A stretch of 35,975 nucleotides of DNA, taken from NCBI GenBank assembly GCA_039817825.1, contig JBCBVA010000026.1:1-35975 (forward strand), written 5' to 3'. Positions 1 to 7,886 of the stretch are shown piece by piece. Made by a program: the position numbers and the translations under genes. The notes under the pieces were generated by a model. It ran no database searches and was not told the origin of the DNA. It saw only the letters and a list, made by a program, of their open reading frames with translations. This DNA is from PCC-7336 sp039817825 (GTDB lineage Bacteria > Cyanobacteriota > Cyanobacteriia > Thermostichales > PCC-7336). Within the stretch, counting starts at the first letter, position 1, and each line of letters starts with the position of its first letter.

Positions 1-754
1 ATGGATTGAAAGAATCTTAAGAAAATACGATCGCTAAAATCTGTTGCCAGGCAAGGAATCTACGTACTGGCTAGCACAAACGCTTGAGTTTTGGCCACCT
101 TCTTTATTGTTGCTTTACTTTCTGCTGCCATATTCTTTACGTGAACGACACAAAAGTACGTCTGCCGTAAGTTGATAGGCATTACCTTGTTTCAGCTTTA
201 TCGCTGATTGTTGAAGTCAAGCATGGCTGAGCGAATCACACACAACGCAAGATCTTTTCTGATGATTGATATCAGGTGATTGATAAGTGGGTAGTGTTCG
301 CAGGTAAGGGCAAGTCGGGATAGACAAGTGCTTCCTAGATCGTTATCGATCTCCAGTATCCGATGAGTGGATGCTTGCGCTAATTGTCAAATCGTCCCCG
401 ACGGTGATGTACGAGTGTGTTTGTTCTTGACGCTACTTCTCACCTGTTTATGCTTTTCGAATTAGAACGACCGTATCGTCCTGAATGGCTGTCATCCGTT
501 GCGAGTGTTGATGCACGGCTCTTTGTAGATGAAACAGGGGTGAACCTGCAGAGATTGGCAGGTTACTGACTGTTTGTCTGGTGGCGAGCGTCCAGATTTG
601 TACGCAAGTCGCGTTGTGCTCACAGCACTTTGCATTGTTAACGCTTAGCACTGCTTTCAGCGGGGATATCCGGCTCCACACGTCAAACGAGCAGGTGGTC
701 CGGTCCCTCCAAACGCAGAGTAATTCGATATTCACGTAGCCAAAGGATTGACTC
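1..754. other. Non-coding stretch upstream of the lyase gene
   Basis: No convincing gene is visible on either strand. A 102-codon open frame on the minus strand (448-756) has no recognisable motif and abuts the start of the lyase gene, so I treat it as chance. The last bases before the lyase ATG contain AAGGA at a workable Shine-Dalgarno distance. I found no clear terminator or RNA gene here. Confidence 0.5.
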
Positions 755-2521
755 ATGAACGCCTATGCTCCAATAGACGGGCAGGATACTGCTGTTGCAC
801 CGACTTCCCCCGTCACTATTCAGGAACAAGGGTTCTTGCCGACGAGCCGAGCTAACAGTCTCATTTTTGTCGATTCTTCAGTTGAGAACGCCGAACAGTT
901 AATCGCTGGAGTTAGCCAAGATGCCAAGGTTATCTATCTAGATAGTTCGAAGGATGGCATTTCGTCCATCACTGCCGCCTTATCGCAATACAAAGACGTG
1001 GAGAGCGTCCACATCCTGTCGCATGGCGACACCGATAGCGTTCAGCTAGGGTCGTCCGAGCTGTCTTCCGAAACTGTTGATAACTATCAAGGTCAGCTCA
1101 ATAACTGGCGCTCCTCACTAACGGGTAGTGCTGACATTTTGTTCTACGGCTGCAATATTGCGGACAGCTCGGATGGCTTAGGGTTAGTCAACCAGCTCAG
1201 CCAGTACACGGGTGCAGATATCGCAGCATCAACGGATCTAACTGGCAGTTCAGCGCTGGGCGGTGATTGGGATCTGGAATACGCTACGGGCGATATTGAG
1301 GCCAAAACCCCTTTCAGCGCCAAAGCAACCAGTTCTTACGACTCAGTGCTTAAGAACTTTAGCCACGATTTCAACGGCGGCCTATCGGGTAAGTTCAGAG
1401 TTCAGTCGAAGACGAAGCACGGTGTCAATGTTGTCAGCAACCCTAGAGGTTCTGGAAAGGCTGTCCGGTTCGACCTGCGCCGAGGGGATCCCAAAGTTTC
1501 CAACAGTTTCCGCTCGGAGCTGGTTCCCAAAGTGAATGACACGAAGTTTGGACAAACATATACCTACGAGTTTCGCACCTATATACCGAATGACTGGAAA
1601 AGTGACAATTCTAGCGAAACGATTTTTCAGTGGCATAGCAAGCCGAATAAAGGTGAATCGTACAATCGTCCTCCAGTTGCTCTCAGCGTACAAGGCGGAA
1701 AATACTCTTTGAAAATTCGGTCCGCATCGGATCGCAATACAAATACTAAAAAGAAAGGCACGTTCAAAGAATCGACTCCGTGGACTGGGACTCTCAAGAA
1801 AGGCCAGTGGGTGAGCTGGAGAGTCCAAGCAAAGTGGAGCTATAACAGTAATGGTCAGTTCAAGATGTGGCAGAATGGCCGCCAGGTGTTGAATTTCAAC
1901 GGAGCGAATACGTATAACGACCCAAGCGCTCCTTTCGTGAAGTTCGGTATCTACAAACCTGACTGGAAAGGAAATCCGGGCAAATCGAGTTCGTCTCGTC
2001 GCGTGTTGTACTTCGACGACTTCAAGTTTAGTCAAGGCGCCAGATCGTCATCTGCATCCTTGGCCCCAGAGCCCGATCCTACTCCGTCTTCCCCGGCTTC
2101 CAGCTCGAAGAGCAATAACTCCTCCAGCGGTGGCGGATACGAGAAGGTCTTCCAGGCGGAGAGCGCGCGTCGTTCGGGCAGCATTACCCTCCATAAAGGT
2201 CGCGGCGCTCAGGGTAGATATGCTGACTTCCAGAAGAACTCGGGCGAATGGATCGAGTGGGATGTCTACGTTGATTCCTCGGGTAACTACGACCTCGATT
2301 GGCAATATGCTCTGGGTAGCGGCAGCCGCCCGCTCCAGCTTTCGGTCAATGGCTCAGTTAAAGACAGTTCTTTGGACTTCAACAATACTGGCGGCTGGTC
2401 GAACTGGAAGACCAGTAGCAAGAACGGCATTTACCTCAGGCAAGGAAACAACAAGATCCGATTGAGGGCGAACGGTTCTTCAGGCGCAAACTTTGACTAC
2501 CTGAAAGTTAAGTCTGCTTAA
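755..2521 (+). CDS. Secreted polysaccharide lyase with DUF4347 domain and CBM
   Basis: The 588-residue protein has three parts. Residues about 36-195 are a DUF4347 domain, with the motifs ILSHGD (His90) and YGCN (Cys133) and the ending GGDWDLEYATGDIEA. DUF4347 is common at the start of very large cyanobacterial surface proteins. Residues about 203-427 resemble the heparinase I-like polysaccharide lyase fold (glucuronan/alginate lyase type), with an SFRSELV motif near 251-257, a WHSKP motif near 293-297 and a closing strand YFDDFKF. After a Ser/Pro-rich linker (430-460), residues 463-586 look like a CBM35/CBM6 module (FQAES, RPLQLSVNG, NFDYLKV). The likely role is binding and beta-eliminative cleavage of an acidic polysaccharide outside the cell. 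There is no classical signal peptide, as is usual for DUF4347 proteins, so the export route is unknown. Substrate is not assignable from sequence. Confidence 0.8.
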   Translation: MNAYAPIDGQDTAVAPTSPVTIQEQGFLPTSRANSLIFVDSSVENAEQLIAGVSQDAKVIYLDSSKDGISSITAALSQYKDVESVHILSHGDTDSVQLGSSELSSETVDNYQGQLNNWRSSLTGSADILFYGCNIADSSDGLGLVNQLSQYTGADIAASTDLTGSSALGGDWDLEYATGDIEAKTPFSAKATSSYDSVLKNFSHDFNGGLSGKFRVQSKTKHGVNVVSNPRGSGKAVRFDLRRGDPKVSNSFRSELVPKVNDTKFGQTYTYEFRTYIPNDWKSDNSSETIFQWHSKPNKGESYNRPPVALSVQGGKYSLKIRSASDRNTNTKKKGTFKESTPWTGTLKKGQWVSWRVQAKWSYNSNGQFKMWQNGRQVLNFNGANTYNDPSAPFVKFGIYKPDWKGNPGKSSSSRRVLYFDDFKFSQGARSSSASLAPEPDPTPSSPASSSKSNNSSSGGGYEKVFQAESARRSGSITLHKGRGAQGRYADFQKNSGEWIEWDVYVDSSGNYDLDWQYALGSGSRPLQLSVNGSVKDSSLDFNNTGGWSNWKTSSKNGIYLRQGNNKIRLRANGSSGANFDYLKVKSA

Positions 2522-2564
2522 CGGCCCCCTGCTCCTCAGTTATGGAGAGTTTCCTGGCCACTTT

Positions 2565-2605
2565 TCCTCGAAAATCGAGGATTTGAGCGGTCTCCACACA
2601 GACCG
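2565..2605 (+). other. Two small hairpins after the lyase gene
   Basis: TCCTCG at 2565-2570 pairs with CGAGGA at 2576-2581, and CGGTCT at 2588-2593 pairs with AGACCG at 2600-2605. Both stems are only 6 bp and lack a T run, so they may stabilise the 3' end rather than terminate transcription. Confidence 0.35.
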
Positions 2606-2659
2606 TACAGCAGATTGCCATAGCGGCTTGAATCCGGCACATCGCAGCTCATCGATAAG

Positions 2660-2698
2660 CGACTCCCTGGCAGCTAATGTTGGGGAGTCGTTTGTATT
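2660..2698 (+). terminator. Rho-independent terminator of the lyase gene
   Basis: CGACTCCC at 2660-2667 pairs perfectly with GGGAGTCG at 2683-2690, with a 15-nt loop, and is followed by TTTGTATTT. It lies about 140 bp after the stop codon and is the best terminator candidate for this transcript. Confidence 0.65.
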
Positions 2699-3360
2699 TC
2701 CGAGCGCCCAGTCCCCCTGCCCCCATCTCTATAGTTGAAATGCTTGAGACGATCTCAGTGCGGCAAAGCACCGTTAAACAATACGAGATTATGTGCTGCT
2801 TGGTGAGTGTGTTGGTTGTTAATTGCGCATTGCAGAATGCCAGTACTGCTCTATCTATGTTCGGTTCCCAACGATTCCCATAGACCATCTGATGGGTTTG
2901 ATACCATAGCATCGACGATGGTAGCGAGCTACATCTTCAGAGTGAACCTATACTGCGACGCCACTGTACTGCAACGTTAGAGCAATGTTGGCTGCTAACT
3001 GTAGCAACATAATTAGGACTCGATCGCCATGCGACTCGTATGTCCTTATTGATAACGTTCACGGTAGGTCAGCCACTCCAGTTGCGTTGTTTGCGCCTTT
3101 GAAGCCAGCAACCCAGCTCGAAGCGGCCCGTTGAGTGTGGTTCGCATCCAGTTTGATAGACCATGCGACGGTTCCTAAGATAAAGACAAGATCCACAGTG
3201 CAGATTCCTTGCATGCCTCCACTCATCCAGTCTGTCCCGCATGTTTGCGGTCTGGATGTCAGGGTAGGAGATTGTCTTAGATGCGAGATTAGCGTGACGG
3301 GATCGGACGTCCGACACCGCTTTTCTTCTTCCCAGACGTTTCGTTGATGGTGTTCAGTCA
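2699..3360. other. Non-coding stretch between lyase and TPR genes
   Basis: No gene is supported here. Two segments, 2851-2905 and 3136-3180, are weakly alike: both contain GGTTC, then ATAGACCAT, then GA.GG at matching spacing. They may be decayed copies of one repeat. Small open frames on both strands have no recognisable features. Confidence 0.4.
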
Positions 3361-4356
3361 GTGTTCGGACAAGTATCTAGAGGTGCGAACGTCTCCACAG
3401 TTCGCAATATCGTGCAAACTCTGCGGTGGCCCCTCACCCTCACCGCGAGCGTGGGCGTGGCGATCGCCCTTCAAAGTACCGGGCTTGCTAATCCAGGTTC
3501 TCTTGCCAACCCAGAATCTCTTGCCAATCTAGAGTCAACCAGGGCAGATATCGATCCCTTTCGCACCGGAGCCGATGCGCGCGATATGGCACCGGAAATT
3601 GCTCGGGCCATGAATACGTTTTTCTGTCGCGGAGATTATGTCGCTTTGGAGCAGCAATTAGAAGCTGCGAGATCGGTTGCCCCCGAAGAACCCATGGTCT
3701 ACGTCGCCTACTCCGCCTTGGCCTACATGAATGAAGACTACGACACCATTCGGGAGATGACCGGACTCACACTAGATGCGGCAGCGGGCATCAAGGATGA
3801 GGATCCCCTTCGCAGTCACCTCTATACCGGCGTAGGCAACGGCATGAGAGCAGCCACAATCGTCGTTAACGAAGGCATTGCCGTCGGCCTACCGCAAGCC
3901 TTACCCAGCATCAACACGATGTTTTCCGAATTTCGCACCGCCCAGAACATGGCCCCGGATGATTCAGAAGTCAATTTCTTTGTGGGATTCATTGACCTGA
4001 TGATGACTCGCCACGATCGCGCCCTCACGCAATTCCAAACCGCCAGCTCCCCCCAGCACATGGCCGATTGGGGACAGGCACTCACCTATCGAGATATGGG
4101 TCAGTATGAAGAAGGGTTAGCGGCGATCGAGCGGGCTCTGAGTAGTAGCTGCGAGCACCCCGAACATTACTATCTGCAAGCCCAATTGCTACGTAAGCTC
4201 AATCGCTATGAAGACAGCGTTGCCGCGTTCGATCGCTCCCTCGCCAGTGCCGATATGATGCCGGAGGGTCTGGTCAGCCAAATCAGCCGCGAGCGGGAAC
4301 GCACCTACAACCGCCTACAAGCTGCACGCAGAGAAACCGCTAGCGCACAGCAATAA
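3361..4356 (+). CDS. Exported tetratricopeptide-repeat protein
   Basis: This 331-residue protein starts at GTG. An ATG at 3347 is out of frame, and there is no good ribosome binding site, so the start is uncertain. Residues about 22-43 form a hydrophobic segment ending in GLA-NP, which fits a signal peptide cleaved near residue 43. Three short near-repeats (ANPGSL, ANPESL, ANLES) follow directly. The rest is helical, with TPR-like pairs, clearest between about 190 and 310 (for example YEEGLAAIERAL and YEDSVAAFDRSL). It is probably a periplasmic scaffold. It lies 96 bp upstream of the AEC permease on the same strand, but nothing in the sequence links the two functions. Confidence 0.65.
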   Translation: MFGQVSRGANVSTVRNIVQTLRWPLTLTASVGVAIALQSTGLANPGSLANPESLANLESTRADIDPFRTGADARDMAPEIARAMNTFFCRGDYVALEQQLEAARSVAPEEPMVYVAYSALAYMNEDYDTIREMTGLTLDAAAGIKDEDPLRSHLYTGVGNGMRAATIVVNEGIAVGLPQALPSINTMFSEFRTAQNMAPDDSEVNFFVGFIDLMMTRHDRALTQFQTASSPQHMADWGQALTYRDMGQYEEGLAAIERALSSSCEHPEHYYLQAQLLRKLNRYEDSVAAFDRSLASADMMPEGLVSQISRERERTYNRLQAARRETASAQQ

Positions 4357-4452
4357 ACTGGACATAAATAGACTGGCTTGGCAACTACCGGGACAGTCCT
4401 TCTACAGTCAATCGACCGTTCAACATAAACCGACCGCTCGCACCTGTTACCC

Positions 4453-5343
4453 ATGACTGTTTTGGTATCGGCAGTGCTCCCGATTGTTCTGGTAGCGCTG
4501 GCTGGCCTGGGGGTGGGGTATGCGTTCAATCCAGATTTGCAGACTCTGGCTCGGGTCAACATCTATGCGATGTTGCCTGCACTTGTGCTGACCAGTCTAG
4601 GCAGCACTACCCTAGCGTTAGGCTCGGCGATCGTGATCGTTGTTGCATTCTTACTCAATACAGCTTTGCTCTATCTGCTTGCGAGTGGATTGGGGCGGGT
4701 GTTCAAACTGGGGGCGGAGGTGCGCAAGAGCCTGATTGCCACTACCTTATTTTCCAATGTTGGCAACATGGGACTGCCGTTTGTTCTGTTTTCATTGGGA
4801 GATGCGGGACTGGAGCGAGCAGTGGTATATCTGGTGGCCTCAAGTCTGACAATATCGACGGTATTTCCCGTCGCCCTCAAAGGGACTGGAGTGTGGCACG
4901 GAGTGCGATTTACGTTACGGCTACCTGTGTTCTGGGCCGCACTGGCGGGGATAGAATTGCAAGCGGGTTTGGGACCGTTGCCACCCGCGATCGAACGAGG
5001 GGCAATGCTATTAGGAGATGGGGCGATTCCGACGGCGTTGCTCACTCTGGGCATTCAGCTTGCTCGCACGCCACTGGTCTTTGGTGTTTACGAACTTTTC
5101 GCTGCCCTATTGCGCCTCACAGTTGCCCCCTCTATGGCATATGGCATTGGCCGTTGTCTAGGTCTGGAGGGATTGGATTTGCAAGTGTTGGTACTGCAGG
5201 CTGCCATGCCCGTTGCGGTCAACTCGTTGATTTGGGTGACGGAGCTGGGAGGCGATCGCGTGCGTGTCGCCAGAACCATTGTGCTCTCTACGCTATTGAG
5301 CTTTGCAACTTTGCCGCTCGTCTTGTGGCTCGTAACTCGATGA
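4453..5343 (+). CDS. AEC-family permease (auxin efflux carrier type)
   Basis: The 296-residue product is almost entirely hydrophobic, with about ten membrane segments in two halves, as expected for the AEC family (PF03547) of small-anion permeases. Family-like features include the N-terminal LPIVLVALAGLGVGYAF segment, LFSNVGNMGLPFVLFSLG near residues 98-115 (the conserved Asn/Gly helix break) and the C-terminal repeat LVLQAAMPVAVNSLIWV. Bacterial relatives move malate, malonate or similar anions. The substrate here is unknown. It sits 78 bp before the cysteine desulfurase gene on the same strand. Confidence 0.8.
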   Translation: MTVLVSAVLPIVLVALAGLGVGYAFNPDLQTLARVNIYAMLPALVLTSLGSTTLALGSAIVIVVAFLLNTALLYLLASGLGRVFKLGAEVRKSLIATTLFSNVGNMGLPFVLFSLGDAGLERAVVYLVASSLTISTVFPVALKGTGVWHGVRFTLRLPVFWAALAGIELQAGLGPLPPAIERGAMLLGDGAIPTALLTLGIQLARTPLVFGVYELFAALLRLTVAPSMAYGIGRCLGLEGLDLQVLVLQAAMPVAVNSLIWVTELGGDRVRVARTIVLSTLLSFATLPLVLWLVTR

Positions 5344-5421
5344 GGTTCGTGGCCGCAGGACCGTAAGAGTGAAGCTAGCGGTTGAGTAGATTGGAAGTAC
5401 GTAGCTCTATCAAGCACCACT

Positions 5422-6621
5422 ATGGCGTCTCCTCAGTTGCCGATTTACTGTGATTGCAACGCCACTACACCGATTGACCCGCTGGTGTTGGATGCCATGC
5501 TGCCGTATTTTGGAGGGCGCTTTGGGAACCCCTCCAGTGGCTCTCACGTTTACGGTTGGACTGCTCAAGCAGCCGTCGATCGCGCCCGTACCACCATTGC
5601 CTCTGCTATTAATGCTGACCCCAGCGAAATTGTCTTTACCAGCGGAGCCACCGAAGCCAATAATCTCGCCATCAAAGGCATTGCGGAAACATCCCTGTCC
5701 GTTGGCAGACACATCATCACCGTAGCCACCGAGCACAACGCCGTCCTCGCTCCTCTGAACTATCTAGCAACTTTGGGGTTTGACGTGACGGTGTTGCCCG
5801 TCCAACCTGATGGTCGTCTGCATCTAGACACACTGGCGCAGGCGATCGGGCAAGACACGATTTTGGTGTCAGTGATGGCTGCCAATAACGAAATTGGAGT
5901 CCTGCAGCCGTTGGCAGATATCTCGACCATCCTCAGGGACAAACAGGAGGAGTTCGGACGCAAAATTCCATTCCATACCGATGCAGCCCAAGCCCTGGGC
6001 AAAATTCCCCTCGATGTTGAAGCCCTTGGCCTCGATTTGGTCTCCCTGACCGCTCACAAGCTCTACGGCCCCAAAGGAGTGGGAGCCCTCTACATTCGTC
6101 GTCGCAATCCTCGCATCACCCTGGCTACACAACTACATGGCGGCGGTCAAGAACGCGATCGCCGCTCCGGTACTCTCAATCCACCCCTCATCGTCGGATT
6201 CGCTACAGCGGTTGAACTCGGACTGGAACGCATGCGGGAAGACACTGCCAAGTTGTCAGCCCTGCGCGATCGCCTCTGGGAAACTCTGTCTGGGCAACTC
6301 CCCAATATCTATCTCAATGGCCCCACATCCCCTCGTTTGTTCAATAATCTCAACGTCAGCATTGCCGGAGTGAACAGCTCTGCCCTCATGCTGGGTATTC
6401 GCAACACAGTAGCGGTTTCCACTGGCTCCGCCTGCAGTTCCGCTAACTCCAAACCCTCCCACGTTCTCACGGCTCTAGGGCGATCTCCCGAACTCGCTAA
6501 AGCCTCGCTGCGGTTCGGCTTGGGTCGAAACATGACTGTAGACAATATCGATGAAATAGCGACATGCGTAGTGGATACCGTGCAAACCTTACGCAACAGT
6601 AGGTCTGTAACTCCTACCTAG
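5422..6621 (+). CDS. Cysteine desulfurase (NifS/IscS group)
   Basis: This 399-residue PLP enzyme removes sulfur from cysteine as a persulfide for Fe-S clusters and thio-cofactors. The sequence shows TEHN (His105, ring stacking), HTDAAQ (Asp187), LTAHKLYGPKG with Lys213 as the Schiff-base lysine, and SACSSANSKPS with Cys338 as the catalytic cysteine in the longer loop of class I enzymes. Length and motif order fit the family. ATG at 5422 opens with the usual first strand (PIYCDCNATTPIDP). Its 3' end converges on rimI with only 22 bp between the stops, and the stop codon lies inside a 16-bp tandem repeat (6616-6647). I cannot tell IscS from NifS by sequence alone. Confidence 0.88.
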   Translation: MASPQLPIYCDCNATTPIDPLVLDAMLPYFGGRFGNPSSGSHVYGWTAQAAVDRARTTIASAINADPSEIVFTSGATEANNLAIKGIAETSLSVGRHIITVATEHNAVLAPLNYLATLGFDVTVLPVQPDGRLHLDTLAQAIGQDTILVSVMAANNEIGVLQPLADISTILRDKQEEFGRKIPFHTDAAQALGKIPLDVEALGLDLVSLTAHKLYGPKGVGALYIRRRNPRITLATQLHGGGQERDRRSGTLNPPLIVGFATAVELGLERMREDTAKLSALRDRLWETLSGQLPNIYLNGPTSPRLFNNLNVSIAGVNSSALMLGIRNTVAVSTGSACSSANSKPSHVLTALGRSPELAKASLRFGLGRNMTVDNIDEIATCVVDTVQTLRNSRSVTPT

Positions 6622-6647
6622 TCAGCCTCACACCTAGCCAGCCTCAC
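6616..6647. repeat. 16-bp tandem duplication at convergent stops
   Basis: ACCTAGTCAGCCTCAC (6616-6631) is followed directly by ACCTAGCCAGCCTCAC (6632-6647), a 15/16 match. The repeat contains the cysteine desulfurase stop codon and reaches the rimI stop codon. Confidence 0.7.
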
Positions 6648-7138
6648 AGGGGGTCAGATAGACGTTTCCAGAGAATCAGCCCATCTTCTTCCGGGTTGCT
6701 GTAGTACCGCTTTCGTCGTCCCACCGACTTAAATCCCAAACTGTCGTAGAGGGCGATCGCCCCATAATTCGACGCTCTTACTTCCAGCGTCGCCCATTCC
6801 AACTGCTGCTCTACTGCAATCTGTAAAAGTCGCTCGATCGACAGACGTCCAATTCCCTGCCGTCGATAGCTTGGATGGACGCCCAATGTAATGATGTGGG
6901 CCTCTGCTCCAATGGTCCATAGGGCGGCGAAACCGACCAGTGCTGGAGGAGAACTGTCTGACCAGGCACCGATAACATACGAACTCGGGAGATCGGGATT
7001 GGCAAGATCTCTGGGGGACCGCCTAAGCTCCACCTCCAGCCCGTCTCGCGTCCAAGCTCCCAAACACAGCGATTCCAATTGCGCCAATGCATCCAGATGT
7101 TCTGGCCCTAACTGCAATAGGCGAATGGTCCCCAGCAC
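6644..7138 (-). CDS. rimI: RimI-type ribosomal protein alanine N-acetyltransferase
   Basis: The 164-residue protein is a single GNAT domain. It has the acetyl-CoA loop motif LGVHPSYRRQGIGRLSIERLL (residues about 97-117), the following VRASNYGAIALYDSLGFKSVGRRKRYY, and an N-terminal helix like that of RimI. RimI acetylates the N-terminal alanine of ribosomal protein S18 in E. coli; many cyanobacterial annotations use this name for the close relatives. Translation begins at GTG (7136-7138), supported by AAGGAG seven bases upstream. It is divergent from grxD and convergent with the cysteine desulfurase. Other GNAT substrates cannot be excluded. Confidence 0.75.
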   Translation of the reverse strand: MLGTIRLLQLGPEHLDALAQLESLCLGAWTRDGLEVELRRSPRDLANPDLPSSYVIGAWSDSSPPALVGFAALWTIGAEAHIITLGVHPSYRRQGIGRLSIERLLQIAVEQQLEWATLEVRASNYGAIALYDSLGFKSVGRRKRYYSNPEEDGLILWKRLSDPL

Positions 7139-7145
7139 GTCAATT

Positions 7146-7151
7146 CTCCTT
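7146..7151 (-). promoter_or_regulatory. Shine-Dalgarno AAGGAG fixing the rimI GTG start
   Basis: Read on the minus strand, AAGGAG lies seven bases before GTG at 7138. This supports the GTG rather than a downstream start. Confidence 0.7.
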
Positions 7152-7207
7152 CAGCAGAGCCATTCCCCCACTCTCTCCTGCAATTGCACGATTCAATCAC
7201 CGCCTAA

Positions 7208-7235
7208 TTAACAATTGGCATGTCTTGCATACAAT
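7208..7235 (+). promoter_or_regulatory. Candidate sigma-70 promoter for grxD
   Basis: TTAACA (7208-7213) and TACAAT (7230-7235) are separated by 16 bp, about 100 bp upstream of the grxD ATG. Each differs from consensus by only one or two bases. Confidence 0.45.
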
Positions 7236-7336
7236 GAAACGTGCGCTTTCATCAATCGTTCCGAGTGACATTCACGACAGCGATTGGGTAGCGATTCTAT
7301 CCTCAACCCTTTACTTGCTCCAGCGGAGACTCAAGC

Positions 7337-7669
7337 ATGAGCCAAGCCACTCACGACGTCATTCAACAACAGATCGGCGACAACAAAGTCATGATCTACA
7401 TGAAAGGCACCCCCGAATTTCCCCAATGTGGGTTTTCCGCCGCCACCATTCAGGTGTTCCAGCGCATGGGTTATCCCTACAAAACCGTGAATGTATTGGA
7501 TGACAGCGACATCCGCCAGGGCATCAAGAGCTTTTCCAATTGGCCCACTATCCCTCAAGTGTATGTGGACGGCGAATTCATCGGCGGATGCGACATCACT
7601 CTCGAAATGTACCAACGAGGGGAACTGGAACCCCTGGTGAAAGCCGCTGTAGAAGGGGCAACCGCATAA
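7337..7669 (+). CDS. grxD: Monothiol glutaredoxin (CGFS type)
   Basis: This 110-residue protein carries the monothiol active site PQCGFS (residues about 31-36), preceded by MKGTPEFP, and the glutathione-contacting WPTIPQVYVDGEFIGGCDI segment. CGFS glutaredoxins bind a [2Fe-2S] cluster with glutathione and act in cluster delivery, often with BolA partners. GGAG at 7325-7328 precedes the ATG by eight bases. A plausible promoter lies at 7208-7235. Two hairpins follow the gene (7687-7724 and 7810-7858). Confidence 0.92.
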   Translation: MSQATHDVIQQQIGDNKVMIYMKGTPEFPQCGFSAATIQVFQRMGYPYKTVNVLDDSDIRQGIKSFSNWPTIPQVYVDGEFIGGCDITLEMYQRGELEPLVKAAVEGATA

Positions 7670-7686
7670 CGTAGTACTACAGCATC

Positions 7687-7724
7687 AAGTCTGGATCGAG
7701 TCTCAAGCCTGGATCCAGATTTTG
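7687..7724 (+). terminator. Hairpin after grxD
   Basis: TCTGGATC (7690-7697) pairs with GATCCAGA (7712-7719); the stem can be extended by a G-T and two A-T pairs and ends in a short T run. It lies 20 bp after the grxD stop codon. Confidence 0.5.
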
Positions 7725-7809
7725 AGCCTCTTAAAGGGGAAGCATCCTGCCAACCTCGATGCATTCTTTCCCGCCCAGCTTCACAATTTGCAACTACCGC
7801 GAGGGAAAC

Positions 7810-7858
7810 GCTAACCCCTCCGTGCTTTAAAATCGGGGTTAGCTTTCTTAAGTTTTTA
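7810..7858 (+). terminator. Strong hairpin between grxD and hemE
   Basis: GCTAACCCC (7810-7818) pairs perfectly with GGGGTTAGC (7835-7843), followed by TTTCTTAAGTTTTT. It ends about 30 bp before the hemE ATG, so it either terminates grxD transcripts or sits in the hemE leader as an attenuator. Confidence 0.7.
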
Positions 7859-7886
7859 CAAACGTCAGACGAGTTTAGATTTAGCA

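Noticed and set aside
448..756. A 102-codon minus-strand open frame upstream of the lyase gene
   Set aside because: No motif, no Shine-Dalgarno, Cys-rich and unlike any family I know; it ends against the real start of the plus-strand gene.
1382..2035. A long minus-strand frame inside the lyase gene
   Set aside because: It is antisense to the lyase domain; the plus-strand product has clear domain structure while this has none.
2722..2861. A possible fifth copy of the intergenic repeat (starts CTATAGTTGAAATG, ends ACTGCTCTAT)
   Set aside because: The ends resemble the family, but the TTAGGACA block and the hairpin are missing and the interior does not align.
7087..7503. A 138-codon frame overlapping rimI and grxD
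   Set aside because: It runs through the rimI start, the intergenic promoter and the CGFS-coding region of grxD in another frame, with no domain of its own.
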